This document shows, one piece after another, positions 22,133-31,293 of a stretch of 41,827 nt of DNA; position 1 is the first letter of the stretch; each line of letters starts with the position of its first letter. The position numbers and the translations under genes are program-made. The stretch lies in IMG/VR virus record IMGVR_UViG_3300029954_000998, positions 1-41,827 of that record, one strand, 5' to 3'. Below the pieces are notes generated by a model. That model worked only from the letters and a program-made list of their open reading frames with translations. It was not told where the DNA came from and made no database searches. Origin of the DNA: a virus.

Positions 22133-22497
22133 GCGAGAAATTAATCGACTTCAAAGACCTGCGCAAGCTGATTCGGCCTGACGCTTCGATGAAAGATCGC
22201 CGTCTGATCGAGATGCGCTTTCAGGAGGAGGAAGCCGCCGAGCAGGCCGAGGCTAAACAGAAGGCCATGATTATGGGCGCGCCACCGCTGCCACAAGCGC
22301 AGCTCGTCTATGACCATGGAAGCAACACAGTCGGCGTGGCCATCCGTGGTGCAAAGCTGATCTGCAAGTTGCCCAAAGGGTACGAAGGACCAGTCTTGTC
22401 GCTGGCCGTCTTGCCCGGTGAGCGCATCGTCGCACTACACCCGAATCACCCGCCGCTGTTGCTGGAACCAGTGACCGGCACAACAAGGAGACTGTGA
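22129..22497 (+). CDS. hypothetical virion-module protein
   Basis: 122 residues, ATGA overlap with the connector. Charged helical first half (FQEEEAAEQAEAKQKAM) and beta-rich second half (TVGVAIRGAKLICKLP). No family recognised; conserved position suggests a head-assembly role. Confidence 0.6.
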   Translation: MSEKLIDFKDLRKLIRPDASMKDRRLIEMRFQEEEAAEQAEAKQKAMIMGAPPLPQAQLVYDHGSNTVGVAIRGAKLICKLPKGYEGPVLSLAVLPGERIVALHPNHPPLLLEPVTGTTRRL

Positions 22498-22688
22498 TGC
22501 CAACCATTCCACCAGGCGTGCTGCAAGCACAAGCGCAGGCGCAAGCCCCCGGTCAATCCATGGGGCCGCAGGCTAAGCCCGATGTTGCCAAGGGCCGCAA
22601 GCAGGGCAAAGGTGCCAAGGCTCAGCAGCCGACCGCGCCCAACGCTGCGCAATCGCTTTACCCGAATTTACCCACCCAAGGAGGCTAA
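22497..22688 (+). CDS. small Gln/Ala-rich basic protein
   Basis: 63 residues (MPTIPPGVLQAQAQAQAPGQ), lysine-rich middle (KGRKQGKGAKAQQ) and SLYPNLPTQGG end. The ATG at 22497 with AAGGAG seven bases upstream is preferred over a GTG one codon earlier. Probably disordered; function unknown. Confidence 0.6.
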   Translation: MPTIPPGVLQAQAQAQAPGQSMGPQAKPDVAKGRKQGKGAKAQQPTAPNAAQSLYPNLPTQGG

Positions 22689-22692
22689 TAGC

Positions 22693-22923
22693 ATGGAAAC
22701 CACGCACGCCCACAACGACCAGCCAGGGCATGTCATCGAACGCGTTGACGAAGGTCAGCCGGTGTACTTCAGCGAAAAGATCGGGCGCGACTACGCGCAG
22801 CCGAACGGCGGCTGGACCACCGACAAGAGTGTCGCCACTGTCATGACCGAAGCCGAGGCAAATGATCGCCTTGAAAAGGGATTGGCACCACTGGCACCAT
22901 TTTGCAAGGTGGTGGCCAAATGA
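22693..22923 (+). CDS. small hypothetical virion-module protein
   Basis: 76 residues starting METTHAHNDQPGHVIERV. The AGGAGG-like site before it (22678-22684) supports this start; a longer frame upstream overlaps the previous gene. The next gene starts by ATGA overlap. Function unknown. Confidence 0.65.
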   Translation: METTHAHNDQPGHVIERVDEGQPVYFSEKIGRDYAQPNGGWTTDKSVATVMTEAEANDRLEKGLAPLAPFCKVVAK

Positions 22924-23609
22924 AGCGCGTAGCCGTCTGCATCCCATCCGGCGACATGGTGCACGCCGATTTCGCAATGAGTCTGGCCGGCATGGCCTAC
23001 CGCTGCAGTCCAATCATGCAGGATGGCGTCAAGTACGAAGCCATCTCCCTGGCGATCATCAACACCAAGGGCTCGCTGGTGGTCAACAACCGCAACAAGC
23101 TGGTTGCCGAGGCGCAGAACCTAGGCGTTGATTACCTGTTCTTTGTTGACAGCGATATCGTTATCCACCCATGGACATTGCGCCGCCTGATCGAGCACGA
23201 CAAGGATATCGTCGGTGCGACCTACATCCAGCGCGAAGAGCCGCATCGGCTACTCGGCAAGTCACTCAGCGGCGTGATGCTAGACGAAGCACTGACCGGT
23301 GTTGAGCTTGGTGCCGATCAGGTGATGGAAGTTGGCGCACTCCCCAGCGGTTGCCTGTTGATCAAGATCGGTGTGTTTTCCGGCATGGAAAAGCCATATT
23401 TCCAGACGCCAGCGCATGCCGCCACCGACAGCACACCGGAGTGGATCGAGGGCGAGGATTACTTCTTTTGCCGCCAGGCACGCGAACAAGGATTCTCGAT
23501 CTGGCTTGACCTGGCCACCTCGTTTGCGCTCGGCCACGTTGGCCAGCGTGTGAACACCATCCCTACCATGCAGCAAGAACCGGAGAATAAAATTGCGCTC
23601 ATCCACTGA
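22920..23609 (+). CDS. GT-A-fold glycosyltransferase-like protein
   Basis: A 229-residue protein resembling family-2 glycosyltransferases. It has an N-terminal strand/helix VAVCIPSGDMVHADF, then YLFFVDSDIVIHPW with the metal-binding DSD at 77-79, GATYIQREEP, and a C-terminal aromatic/acidic region (EDYFFCRQAREQGFSIW). It may glycosylate a capsid protein or modify a cell-surface sugar. Its place inside the head module favours a virion target, but that is inference. Confidence 0.75.
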   Translation: MKRVAVCIPSGDMVHADFAMSLAGMAYRCSPIMQDGVKYEAISLAIINTKGSLVVNNRNKLVAEAQNLGVDYLFFVDSDIVIHPWTLRRLIEHDKDIVGATYIQREEPHRLLGKSLSGVMLDEALTGVELGADQVMEVGALPSGCLLIKIGVFSGMEKPYFQTPAHAATDSTPEWIEGEDYFFCRQAREQGFSIWLDLATSFALGHVGQRVNTIPTMQQEPENKIALIH

Positions 23610-23925
23610 AGAAGTAACGACCGGCGCAGCCGAGGGTTATGACGCCGGCGACAAGACATCCGTCAAGGACCGTGAAAAGTCAGCCAAGGTACGCGAAGAG
23701 CGCCGCCTAAATGGTCTTCGTCAGATCATGGCATCGCCTGACGGCCGCGTGTGGATGTGGGATTTTCTGTCGTCCTGCGGCTTGTTCTCTGTCGTGTTCA
23801 ACGGCAACAGCAAGGACTATTTCAACCTGGGCCAACGCAATGCCGCGATGCCGATTTTTTCGGAAATCCAGAGGCATTGCATGCCCGAATACCTTTTGAT
23901 GGTTAAGGAGAATTCGAATGTTTAA
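23593..23925 (+). CDS. Bbp19-like head-module protein
   Basis: 110 residues. GLRQIMASPDGRVWMWDFLS, then CGLFSVVFNGNSKDYFNLGQ and RNAAMPIFSEI follow the pattern of the Bbp19 family named from phage BPP-1. Start TTG at 23593 with GGAG seven bases upstream; it overlaps the glycosyltransferase end by 17 bases. Exact role in the virion unknown. Confidence 0.75.
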   Translation: MRSSTEEVTTGAAEGYDAGDKTSVKDREKSAKVREERRLNGLRQIMASPDGRVWMWDFLSSCGLFSVVFNGNSKDYFNLGQRNAAMPIFSEIQRHCMPEYLLMVKENSNV

Positions 23926-24634
23926 CCGACTATTTCTACGCTTTGTCCTGATGAACGAGGCCGGCGATGCTGCTGCAGGTGGTGGTGCACCGGCAGCGGC
24001 AGCAGCGCCGGCCGCAGAAGGTGCGGCGGCTCCAGCAGCAGCGGCAGCAACCGTAGAAGCGCCCGACAGTTTGCTCGGCGCGAAGCCCGCAGAAGAAGCC
24101 AAGCCGGCCGAGGCCGCCAAACCAGAAGACGCGAAGCCAATCGAGTACAGCGATTTCAAGTTGCCCGAAGGCGTCAACCTAGCGCCGGAAAAACTGACCG
24201 AGTTCAAGGCAATCGCAGCAGAAGCGAAGATGCCGCAGGAGGCCGCGCAGAAACTGGTTGACCTCTACACAGCAGAAATCAAGCAGGCCATTGACGCGCC
24301 AATGAACGCGTGGAAAGACCTGCAAACCCAGTGGCGTGATGAAGTCAAGAACGACCCCGTAATCGGTGGCGCGAATCTTGAAAAGAATCTCGCTGCTACC
24401 AAGGCCGGGCTTGTCAATCTGCTCGGTGAAAGCGCTGGTAAGTTCTTTGATGCATTGAACATTACCGGCGCCGGCAACAATCCGGAAATAGTTCGTGGAC
24501 TGATGAAGGCGGCAGCACCTCACGCACCCGCCACACCAATCAAAGGTAGTCCAGCAGGCAGCAGTGGCACTAAATCTGCGGGCTCGACGCTTTATCCCAC
24601 GATGGCAGGGCTTGGAAACGGGCACGAAAGCTAA
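23918..24634 (+). CDS. probable capsid scaffolding protein
   Basis: 238 residues. Ala/Pro/Glu-rich disordered N-terminus (~15-85), a helical acidic core (LPEGVNLAPEKLTEFKAI then EAAQKLVDLYTAEIKQA), and a Gly/Ser C-terminal tail. This composition and its position directly before the major capsid gene are typical of scaffolds. It overlaps the Bbp19-like gene by eight bases. No protease motif is seen. Confidence 0.75.
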   Translation: MFNRLFLRFVLMNEAGDAAAGGGAPAAAAAPAAEGAAAPAAAAATVEAPDSLLGAKPAEEAKPAEAAKPEDAKPIEYSDFKLPEGVNLAPEKLTEFKAIAAEAKMPQEAAQKLVDLYTAEIKQAIDAPMNAWKDLQTQWRDEVKNDPVIGGANLEKNLAATKAGLVNLLGESAGKFFDALNITGAGNNPEIVRGLMKAAAPHAPATPIKGSPAGSSGTKSAGSTLYPTMAGLGNGHES

Positions 24635-24656
24635 TCACTCTACGTCAAGATTCGAA

Positions 24657-24682
24657 CGGCTACACCTTCACACAGCCACCCG
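24657..24682 (+). repeat. 26-bp direct repeat, copy A (before capsid gene)
   Basis: Exact 26-bp match to 40383-40408. The sequence has GGCT...AGCC arms that could form a short hairpin. It lies in the 98-bp gap between scaffold and major capsid genes; the second copy lies in the gap before the tail fibre gene. Function unknown: possibly a promoter, processing or recombination site. Confidence 0.8.
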
Positions 24683-24732
24683 AATGACTCAACACAAGGA
24701 GAAATCAATCATGAATACTTAGGAGCTATACC

Positions 24733-25776
24733 ATGGCAATTCTCGGCGGCACCGCACTCACATATGCGGACTGGGCAAAGCGCATTGATGATGATGGCAA
24801 GGTAGCGACCATCATCAATCTGCTCTCGCAAACCAATGAAATCCTTGACGACATGCTTGTCGTTGAAGGTAATCTGGCAACTGGACACAAGACCACTGTG
24901 CGCACTGGTCTGCCTACCGCAACCTGGCGCCTGCTGAACTACGGCGTTGTTAAGACCAAGTCGACCACTGCGCAAGTGACCGACAACTGCGGCATGTTGG
25001 AATGCTACAGCGAGATCGATAAAGACCTGGCCGATTTGAACGGCAACACTGCTGAATTCCGCTTGTCGGAAGACATGGCCTTCTTGGAAGGCATGAATCA
25101 GCAAATGGCGTCCACGCTGTTCTACGGCAACGTGACTATCAACCCAGAGCGCTTTATGGGGCTGTCGCCACGCTACAACTCATCTAGCACGGCAGCAGCG
25201 CAAACCGCTGCGAACGTGATCAGTTGCGGTGGCGCTGCGTCGACCAATACGTCGATCTGGATTTGCTGCTGGGGTCCGAACACCATGCACGGCATTTTTC
25301 CGAAAGGAAAAATCTCTGGCCTGCAACACCGGGACCTTGGCGAATGGCCGCTGACCGATGCCAACGGCAACATGTATCAGGGCTACCGTACTCACTTCAA
25401 GTGGGACATGGGCATGACCGTGCGCGACTGGCGTTATGTGGTTCGTCTCGCCAACATCGATGTGACGCTGTTGTCTGGTGGCTCCGCAGCCAATCTGATC
25501 AATGCGCTGATTCGTGGCGTTCACCGTCTGCCAACTGCACCAGTGCGCGTATCGACTGAGCAGAAGTCAGACGCGCCAAACGGCGGGATGATGGAAATGG
25601 GACGCCTGGCGATCTATGCCAATCGCACCATCCGTACCTACCTCGACATTCAAGCCGTCAACAAGACCAACGTCCTGTTGCGTCTGGAAGAGTGGGAAGG
25701 CAAGGCGATTACCACCTTCCGAGGTATTCCAGTGCGCACGGTCGATGCAATTCTGTCCACCGAATCCACTATCTAA
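24733..25776 (+). CDS. major capsid protein
   Basis: 347 residues. ALTYADWAKRIDDDGKVATI, then NEILDDMLVVEGN, FRLSEDMAFLEGMNQQ, TLFYGN and PERFMGLSPRYN match the major capsid proteins of BPP-1-like podoviruses (HK97 fold expected). Shine-Dalgarno AGGAG seven bases upstream. A four-codon mini-ORF (ATG AAT ACT TAG, 24711-24722) with its own AGGAG lies just before it. Confidence 0.92.
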   Translation: MAILGGTALTYADWAKRIDDDGKVATIINLLSQTNEILDDMLVVEGNLATGHKTTVRTGLPTATWRLLNYGVVKTKSTTAQVTDNCGMLECYSEIDKDLADLNGNTAEFRLSEDMAFLEGMNQQMASTLFYGNVTINPERFMGLSPRYNSSSTAAAQTAANVISCGGAASTNTSIWICCWGPNTMHGIFPKGKISGLQHRDLGEWPLTDANGNMYQGYRTHFKWDMGMTVRDWRYVVRLANIDVTLLSGGSAANLINALIRGVHRLPTAPVRVSTEQKSDAPNGGMMEMGRLAIYANRTIRTYLDIQAVNKTNVLLRLEEWEGKAITTFRGIPVRTVDAILSTESTI

Positions 25777-25791
25777 CAGGAGATAGAAATC

Positions 25792-26271
25792 ATGCTTATC
25801 GATGCAAATCTGGTCTTTGACCAAGGCACCTACAGCACCAGCGCCGGCATGACTGGTGCTGCGCAGTTCGCCAGCGGTGCTACTACTACCAGCACCAACG
25901 TGCTGGACATGATCAACAACCGCGACATGGGCGATGCACCTTCCGGCCTGGGTGAGTTGTCTGTAAATTTCCAAATCACGTCAGCTTATGTGGGTGGTAC
26001 CTCCGTCAACTTTCAATTGCAGGGATCGACGGATAACACCACCTGGACCACTTACGGCGAAACCGGCGCGGTACCCATTGCAAGTCTAGGTGTTGGTGCG
26101 TTGCTATCGTTGCCGCTGCCACCCGTCAATCCTGATGCGGGGGCTATTCCACGCTATTACCGGACTGCTTATGTCAATGTCGGCGCCAATACGGCCGGCT
26201 CGGTAATCGCGTGGCTGGGTGCTCGTTCTTACAACCAGTATTACAAGCCCGGTATCACTGTCAACAACTGA
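25792..26271 (+). CDS. Bbp16-like capsid cement protein
   Basis: 159 residues, beta-rich. MLIDANLVFDQGTYSTSAG, then DMGDAPSGLGELSVNFQIT and NFQLQGSTDNTTW match the Bbp16 cement family, trimers that stabilise the shell from outside. It directly follows the major capsid gene, the expected order. Confidence 0.85.
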   Translation: MLIDANLVFDQGTYSTSAGMTGAAQFASGATTTSTNVLDMINNRDMGDAPSGLGELSVNFQITSAYVGGTSVNFQLQGSTDNTTWTTYGETGAVPIASLGVGALLSLPLPPVNPDAGAIPRYYRTAYVNVGANTAGSVIAWLGARSYNQYYKPGITVNN

Positions 26272-26279
26272 TAGCCGAC

Positions 26280-26303
26280 TGGCTCGGGGTTCGCTCCGAG
26301 CCA
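26280..26303 (+). terminator. strong UUCG-capped hairpin after the cement gene
   Basis: Stem TGGCTCGG (26280-26287) with CCGAGCCA (26296-26303), extended by G-T and G-C pairs to a TTCG tetraloop (26290-26293), followed by TCTTTC. With few T residues it may be a partial terminator or an RNA stabiliser for the abundant capsid mRNA. Confidence 0.55.
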
Positions 26304-26327
26304 TCTTTCACATGACTGGAGAATCAA

Positions 26328-26552
26328 ATGTCCGACGATATCAAGAAAGAAGCAAGTGCAGAAGCCCCGAAATATGAACTCACCGAGGCCGCTTACATCG
26401 ATGACGTGCTGCTGAGCCCTGGCGCCACGATTACCTACAAGGGTATTCCTGGTCACCACATGGAGCCACTCAATGATGCTGCCCGTGCGATGAAGAAGAA
26501 GCACAACAAGGCATTCATCGATCCGATTGAAGCAATGACCATCATCGGTTAA
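26328..26552 (+). CDS. small hypothetical virion-module protein
   Basis: 74 residues (MSDDIKKEASAEAPKYELTE...). It has a small beta part (AAYIDDVLLSPGATITYKGI) and a basic helix (AARAMKKKHNKAF). Good Shine-Dalgarno (TGGAG). Function unknown. Confidence 0.65.
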   Translation: MSDDIKKEASAEAPKYELTEAAYIDDVLLSPGATITYKGIPGHHMEPLNDAARAMKKKHNKAFIDPIEAMTIIG

Positions 26553-26562
26553 GGAGCGCACC

Positions 26563-26925
26563 ATGGGACTTTTCGCATCGGGCGGCATTGAGCAAGCCCA
26601 GACCGTTTCTAGCGGTACGCTTACTGCGCTCAATGCGGCAAGCCCTGCAACCCCGTTCCTCGGCAATTTCAATGTGGCCGTGTGGGGTACGTTCGTCGGC
26701 ACCGTGACGGTCGAGTCGTCATTCGACGGCGGTACGACATGGATTCCAGTGGTCAATAAACGTACTGGCTCGATCATTACCTTCACCACGCCCAGCGTGC
26801 TGCAAGAAGATGAGGTCGAGGCCGGTGTCTATTACCGCCTACAAATGACCGCCTACACCAGTGGCATCGCAAGTTACCGTATGTCTGAAGGCGCATCTGC
26901 TGGCCGTGTCGAGCGTCTATCATGA
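26563..26925 (+). CDS. beta-rich virion-module protein
   Basis: 120 residues. FLGNFNVAVWGTFVGTVTVE, then SSFDGGTTWIPVV and EAGVYYRLQMTAY suggest a beta-sandwich, as in capsid decoration or tail-attachment proteins. Stop overlaps the next start as ATGA. Family not certain. Confidence 0.65.
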   Translation: MGLFASGGIEQAQTVSSGTLTALNAASPATPFLGNFNVAVWGTFVGTVTVESSFDGGTTWIPVVNKRTGSIITFTTPSVLQEDEVEAGVYYRLQMTAYTSGIASYRMSEGASAGRVERLS

Positions 26926-27263
26926 GCGATAAACTTGCCCATATGAAGAGCGACAAGTCAGGCGAAAAGCCGATGTCGGACCTGAACGCTACACCAGAGG
27001 AATACCCCTACGGCTTACGCTTGCGTCTGACCGAGGAGGATATGAAGAAGATCGGCCTCGATATGCCGAAGGTCGGTGAGATGGTGCACATCATGGCAAT
27101 GACAAAAGTTGTCTCTGTGCACGCGCACGATAGCGAGGATGGTGGCGCCAGCCAGGGCGTTGAATTGCAGATCACCCACATGTCGGCAGAGGTGGAAGAC
27201 ACCGAAGACGAAACCGACAAGGATGATCGCACGCCTGCACAGAAAATCTACGGGAAGAAATAA
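26922..27263 (+). CDS. capsid staple-like protein
   Basis: 113 residues. The core YPYGLRLRLTEEDMKKIGLD, MPKVGEMVHIMAMTKVVSV and GVELQITHMS matches small capsid-associated (staple) proteins of BPP-1-like phages. Acidic C-terminus (EVEDTEDETDKDD). It probably bridges capsid subunits. Confidence 0.7.
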   Translation: MSDKLAHMKSDKSGEKPMSDLNATPEEYPYGLRLRLTEEDMKKIGLDMPKVGEMVHIMAMTKVVSVHAHDSEDGGASQGVELQITHMSAEVEDTEDETDKDDRTPAQKIYGKK

Positions 27264-27266
27264 ATC

Positions 27267-28004
27267 ATGTCTAGCCAAGTAGAAATTGCAAACATGGCGC
27301 TGGATGTGATCGGCACGCGCTCGACAATTGCCAGCTTGACCGAGGGCAGTATCGAATCGAGCGCGATTAGCCGACACTGGAATAATGCGCTCGATTCCGT
27401 CCTGCGCGCCGCGCATTGGAATTTCGCCCGTAGGCAGATCGCATTGACACTGCTTCAGGACGGCACCGCAGGCGGCACGCCGCCAACTCCGTGGCTGTAC
27501 GAGTATGCCTATCCCAGTGATTGCTTGTTGATGCGCTACATCATGCCGGCAATTCAAGTGACGCCGGTTGCGGGTTATGTCAGCCAACCGTCGCCAGTTG
27601 CTGCCGTCAGTGGACCGGTTCGGTTTTTGATGTCGACCGATCTAGATGCAAATGGCAATCCATTGTCTGTGCTCTTGACCAATCAGCCGCAGGCCATTGG
27701 CATTTACACATTCCGTAATACGAATACAGCGATGTGGGATCCACTATTTGTTCAATGCTTTGCCGCCTTTCTTGGTTCACGCGTTTGTATTGCGTTGACT
27801 GGCGACAAAAACATGAAGAAAGAAGCCGCCGACATGGCGAGTCAGTTATCCGTCGATGCGCAGGCAAAGAATGGAAACGAGGGTATTACCGTTATTGACA
27901 CAACACCAGACTGGATGCGAGTTCGAGGCTATGCATCTGATTGGGCTTATCCAGATGGCGGCATGTATTCGTATGGCCCGCAAGCACTCTCGATGGTGAC
28001 CTGA
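27267..28004 (+). CDS. tail tubular protein A (gp11-like adaptor)
   Basis: 245 residues. EIANMALDVIGTRSTIASL, then ISRHWNNALDSVLRAAHWNF and ARRQIAL are typical of the T7 gp11/P22 gp4-like head-tail adaptor that docks on the connector. The next gene begins with the A of its TGA stop. Confidence 0.85.
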   Translation: MSSQVEIANMALDVIGTRSTIASLTEGSIESSAISRHWNNALDSVLRAAHWNFARRQIALTLLQDGTAGGTPPTPWLYEYAYPSDCLLMRYIMPAIQVTPVAGYVSQPSPVAAVSGPVRFLMSTDLDANGNPLSVLLTNQPQAIGIYTFRNTNTAMWDPLFVQCFAAFLGSRVCIALTGDKNMKKEAADMASQLSVDAQAKNGNEGITVIDTTPDWMRVRGYASDWAYPDGGMYSYGPQALSMVT

Positions 28005-30820
28005 TGGGACAGCCAATCATCCTGCCAAGTTTTGCAGCAGGCGAACTGGCGCCATCGATGTATGGTCGTGTCGATCTGGCGAAATACCATGTTGGTGCCT
28101 CGCTGCTGCGTAATTTCTTTGTTGACTACCGAGGCGGTGCATCGTCGCGTCCTGGGACTTCCTTTGTTGGCCAATGCAAAGACAGCACTACGCCAAACCG
28201 TCTTATCCCGTTTCAGTTCAATACCTTGCAGGCGTATGCCCTGGTGTTTGGTAATCTGACTATGCGCGTGGTCATGAATGGTGGCTATGTGCTGGAGCCT
28301 GCAACGACGATCACTGGCATCACTCAGGCTAGCTCTGGTGTATTCACTGACCCAGCCCATAATTACAGCGTGGGCGATCTGTTGTACTTCAGCGGCATTG
28401 TAGGAATGACGCAGATGAATGGCCGTTATGCGACGGTATTCGCGACAACAACTAATACCTACACCCTGGTGGACATGTATGGTGTGCCGATCAATACCAC
28501 TGGTTACGGTGCTTATATCTCAGGCGGCACTGCTGGCCGTGTCTTTACGTTGGCAACGCCATATTCTGCCAGTGACCTTGCGCTGTTGAAATCCACGCAG
28601 TCAGCTGACGTCATGACGTTGACACATCCTAGCTACGCAGCACGGACATTGACACGTACCCAACACTGGGTATGGACGTTGGCGACTATTACCTTTCAGC
28701 CCGCATCAGGCGCGCCCGCTAGCGTGACTGCTGTAAATAACGGTGTGGGTAGCAACTACAACTACACGCAATATGGTTATCAAGTAACAGCAGTCGTTGG
28801 CGGTATTGAAAGCCTACCTTCGGCAGCTTCATATTGCAGTGGTTCTGCGCTGGGGCAGAACGTTGGTGCACAGAATACGATTTCATGGACATCCGTTACC
28901 AATGCTGAGATTTACAACATCTATCGCACACAGGAAAACCTAGATGCCGCCGTGCCTCAGGGGGCTTTATTCGGGTATGTTGGTGCCGCCAATCCAGCAG
29001 CGTCGAATACATTCATTGACGATAACATTCTTCCGGACTTCACCAATTGCCCACCGCAGGCATACAACCCATTCACGACGGCGGGCAATCCTGGCTGCGT
29101 CACCTACTACCAGCAGAGGCAAGTATTCGGTGGCATGGCAAATGCGCCCGAACAGATCGACATGTCGAAAACAGGTGATTTTTTCAACATGGATTATTCA
29201 ATTCCGTCAAAGGATGATGACAATATAGAGATCACAATATCGAGCCAGCAGGTCAACGCAATCAACTGGCTGGTACCGATGCAAAGTTTGATCGCATTGA
29301 CATCAAGCGGGGCCTGGGCAATCAGCGGTGGAACAGTAGGCGCTGCGATCACGCCGTCAGCCATTCAAGCACTGCCGCAGGCCTATAACGGCTGCAGCCC
29401 ATATTGCCCGCCGATTCCAATTAACTACGACATCCTGTATGTGCAATCCAAGGGCTCCATAGTTCGCGATCTGTCTTACAATTTTTATGTGAATGTCTAT
29501 ACCGGAACCGACATCACTATCCTGGCAAATCACTTGTTCTATGGCTACCAAATCAATGAATGGTGTTATGCCGAGGAGCCTTTCAAGTTGGTTTGGTGCG
29601 TTCGTAGCGATGGCAAATTGCTATCGCTTACCTACCTAAAAGAGCAGGACGTCAATGCTTGGGCGCATCACGATACGGCAGGGCAATTCAAGTCCATCTG
29701 CTCAATCAGCGAAGGCGCAGAGAATGCCGTCTATGTGATCGTTGAGCGCCTTGTTAATGGTCAGTTCTTGCAATACATCGAACGGTTTGCCAGTCGTCAG
29801 ATGGGCGGCGATCCCACCATCGGTGTACCGGCAGATGTCACGCGCGCATGGTGCGTCGACGCGGGTCTGCAATATCCACTGACAGAACCAGCAGCCACGC
29901 TGACGCCGGCCTCTGTACAGGGCGTCCCGACAATATCGGGTGTGCATGTCGTCGCAGGAGGGGTGGGATACAGCGCAGGCACGACGGTCAGCGCCATCGA
30001 CTCGACCGGTTCTGGCTTTGTTGGGGTCCCAGTGATCGTTGGTGGCGTGATTCAGTCGATTACAATCAACCAGGGCGGCATCAACTGGACAAATCCAACT
30101 TGGAATATTTACGATCCAGCCGGCACAGGCTCTGGCGCCGCGATGCAGGCGATCATTACAAACCCAGTGCTTATGTTTGCCAATACTGCCGTTTTCGGAT
30201 CTACAAAAATTGGCGATATTTTGCGCATCAACAACGGCACTGGCAATGTGCTGTCTATTCCAACAACATCACAAATCCTCGTCAATATCACGACGCCATT
30301 GTCAAGTGTATGGCCAGCAACAGCTGGGAACTGGTCTTTGACCACACCAGTTACAACGGTGTACGGACTCGATCATCTGGATGGCCTAACCGTCTCGATT
30401 CTTGCGGATGGCAACGTCGAGCCGCAACAAGTAGTTGTGAATGGTTCTATCACACTGTCGCACCCATGCTCTGCAATTACGGTCGGGTTGCCTTATGTCT
30501 GCCAATTACAGAGTCTATATCTCGACATAGAAGGCGGGGGCGGCACCGTGCAATCAAAACGTAAAAAAATCAATGCAGTAAATGTGCGAATGCAGGATAG
30601 TCGCGGCTTGCAAGTTGGCCCTGATTTCAATTCATTGACAGAAATCAAGGAGCGCACGACGCAAAACTATGGTCAGGCGATTCCATTATTTACAGGTGAT
30701 CAGCGAGTTGTGACGTCTCCAGCTTGGACGGTGCAGGGGCAAATTGCGGTGCAACAGAATTACCCGCTGCCCGCGACCATTCTAGCGCTGATACCTGAAG
30801 TAACCGTGGGAGACTCGTAA
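28004..30820 (+). CDS. tail tubular protein B (gp12-like nozzle)
   Basis: 938 residues from the ATG that shares one base with the preceding stop; a longer frame upstream lies in that gene. MGQPIILPSFAAGELAPSMY, then GRVDLAKYHVG, LLRNFFVDYRGGASSRPGT and LIPFQFNTLQAYALVFG match the T7 gp12-like tail nozzle. The late half is Gly/Thr-rich with beta repeats. It closes the tail tip and anchors fibres. Confidence 0.88.
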   Translation: MGQPIILPSFAAGELAPSMYGRVDLAKYHVGASLLRNFFVDYRGGASSRPGTSFVGQCKDSTTPNRLIPFQFNTLQAYALVFGNLTMRVVMNGGYVLEPATTITGITQASSGVFTDPAHNYSVGDLLYFSGIVGMTQMNGRYATVFATTTNTYTLVDMYGVPINTTGYGAYISGGTAGRVFTLATPYSASDLALLKSTQSADVMTLTHPSYAARTLTRTQHWVWTLATITFQPASGAPASVTAVNNGVGSNYNYTQYGYQVTAVVGGIESLPSAASYCSGSALGQNVGAQNTISWTSVTNAEIYNIYRTQENLDAAVPQGALFGYVGAANPAASNTFIDDNILPDFTNCPPQAYNPFTTAGNPGCVTYYQQRQVFGGMANAPEQIDMSKTGDFFNMDYSIPSKDDDNIEITISSQQVNAINWLVPMQSLIALTSSGAWAISGGTVGAAITPSAIQALPQAYNGCSPYCPPIPINYDILYVQSKGSIVRDLSYNFYVNVYTGTDITILANHLFYGYQINEWCYAEEPFKLVWCVRSDGKLLSLTYLKEQDVNAWAHHDTAGQFKSICSISEGAENAVYVIVERLVNGQFLQYIERFASRQMGGDPTIGVPADVTRAWCVDAGLQYPLTEPAATLTPASVQGVPTISGVHVVAGGVGYSAGTTVSAIDSTGSGFVGVPVIVGGVIQSITINQGGINWTNPTWNIYDPAGTGSGAAMQAIITNPVLMFANTAVFGSTKIGDILRINNGTGNVLSIPTTSQILVNITTPLSSVWPATAGNWSLTTPVTTVYGLDHLDGLTVSILADGNVEPQQVVVNGSITLSHPCSAITVGLPYVCQLQSLYLDIEGGGGTVQSKRKKINAVNVRMQDSRGLQVGPDFNSLTEIKERTTQNYGQAIPLFTGDQRVVTSPAWTVQGQIAVQQNYPLPATILALIPEVTVGDS

Positions 30821-31293
30821 TGGTAGACATGATCATTATTGCTACTGATGAGCATGCACGGATGATGGCGCCGAACATGCGCACCGCAGAAGTGCTTGAG
30901 CTCGCAGCAGATAGCGGCTTGGCGCCAGAGGCAGCGCTATTGCGTGAGGTCGGGCGATCAATCCGTGCGTGGTCATGGATCGTAGACGGCAAGGTCGCCT
31001 GCATGTTCGGCATCGTGGCGCCGAGCCTGATTGATGAAAACAGCTATCCGTGGTTCCTCACCACCCCGCTCGTTGAAAAACACGCCATTGCATTCGCGCG
31101 CCGCTGCCGCTTGCTGCTGCCGGACTTGCTGGCACACCACCCGCGCCTGGTCGGCATGGTCGATGCGCGTTACACCATGTCTATCCGCTGGCTCAGGTGG
31201 CTTGGCGCAGTCGTGGAAAATCCTCAGCCATGGGGCGTTGCCGGCCTACCATTTCACAGATTCACCATTGGAGCGAAACATGCAATTGACTGA
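30820..31293 (+). CDS. gp13-like (DUF2833, GNAT-fold) phage protein
   Basis: 157 residues. AEVLELAADSGLAPEAALLR, then WSWIVDGKVACMFGIVAPSL and IRWLRWLGAVVENPQPWGV match the phage Gp13/DUF2833 family, acetyltransferase-like proteins encoded before internal core proteins. TAATG overlap with the nozzle gene. Enzymatic activity is not proven. Confidence 0.8.
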   Translation: MVDMIIIATDEHARMMAPNMRTAEVLELAADSGLAPEAALLREVGRSIRAWSWIVDGKVACMFGIVAPSLIDENSYPWFLTTPLVEKHAIAFARRCRLLLPDLLAHHPRLVGMVDARYTMSIRWLRWLGAVVENPQPWGVAGLPFHRFTIGAKHAID

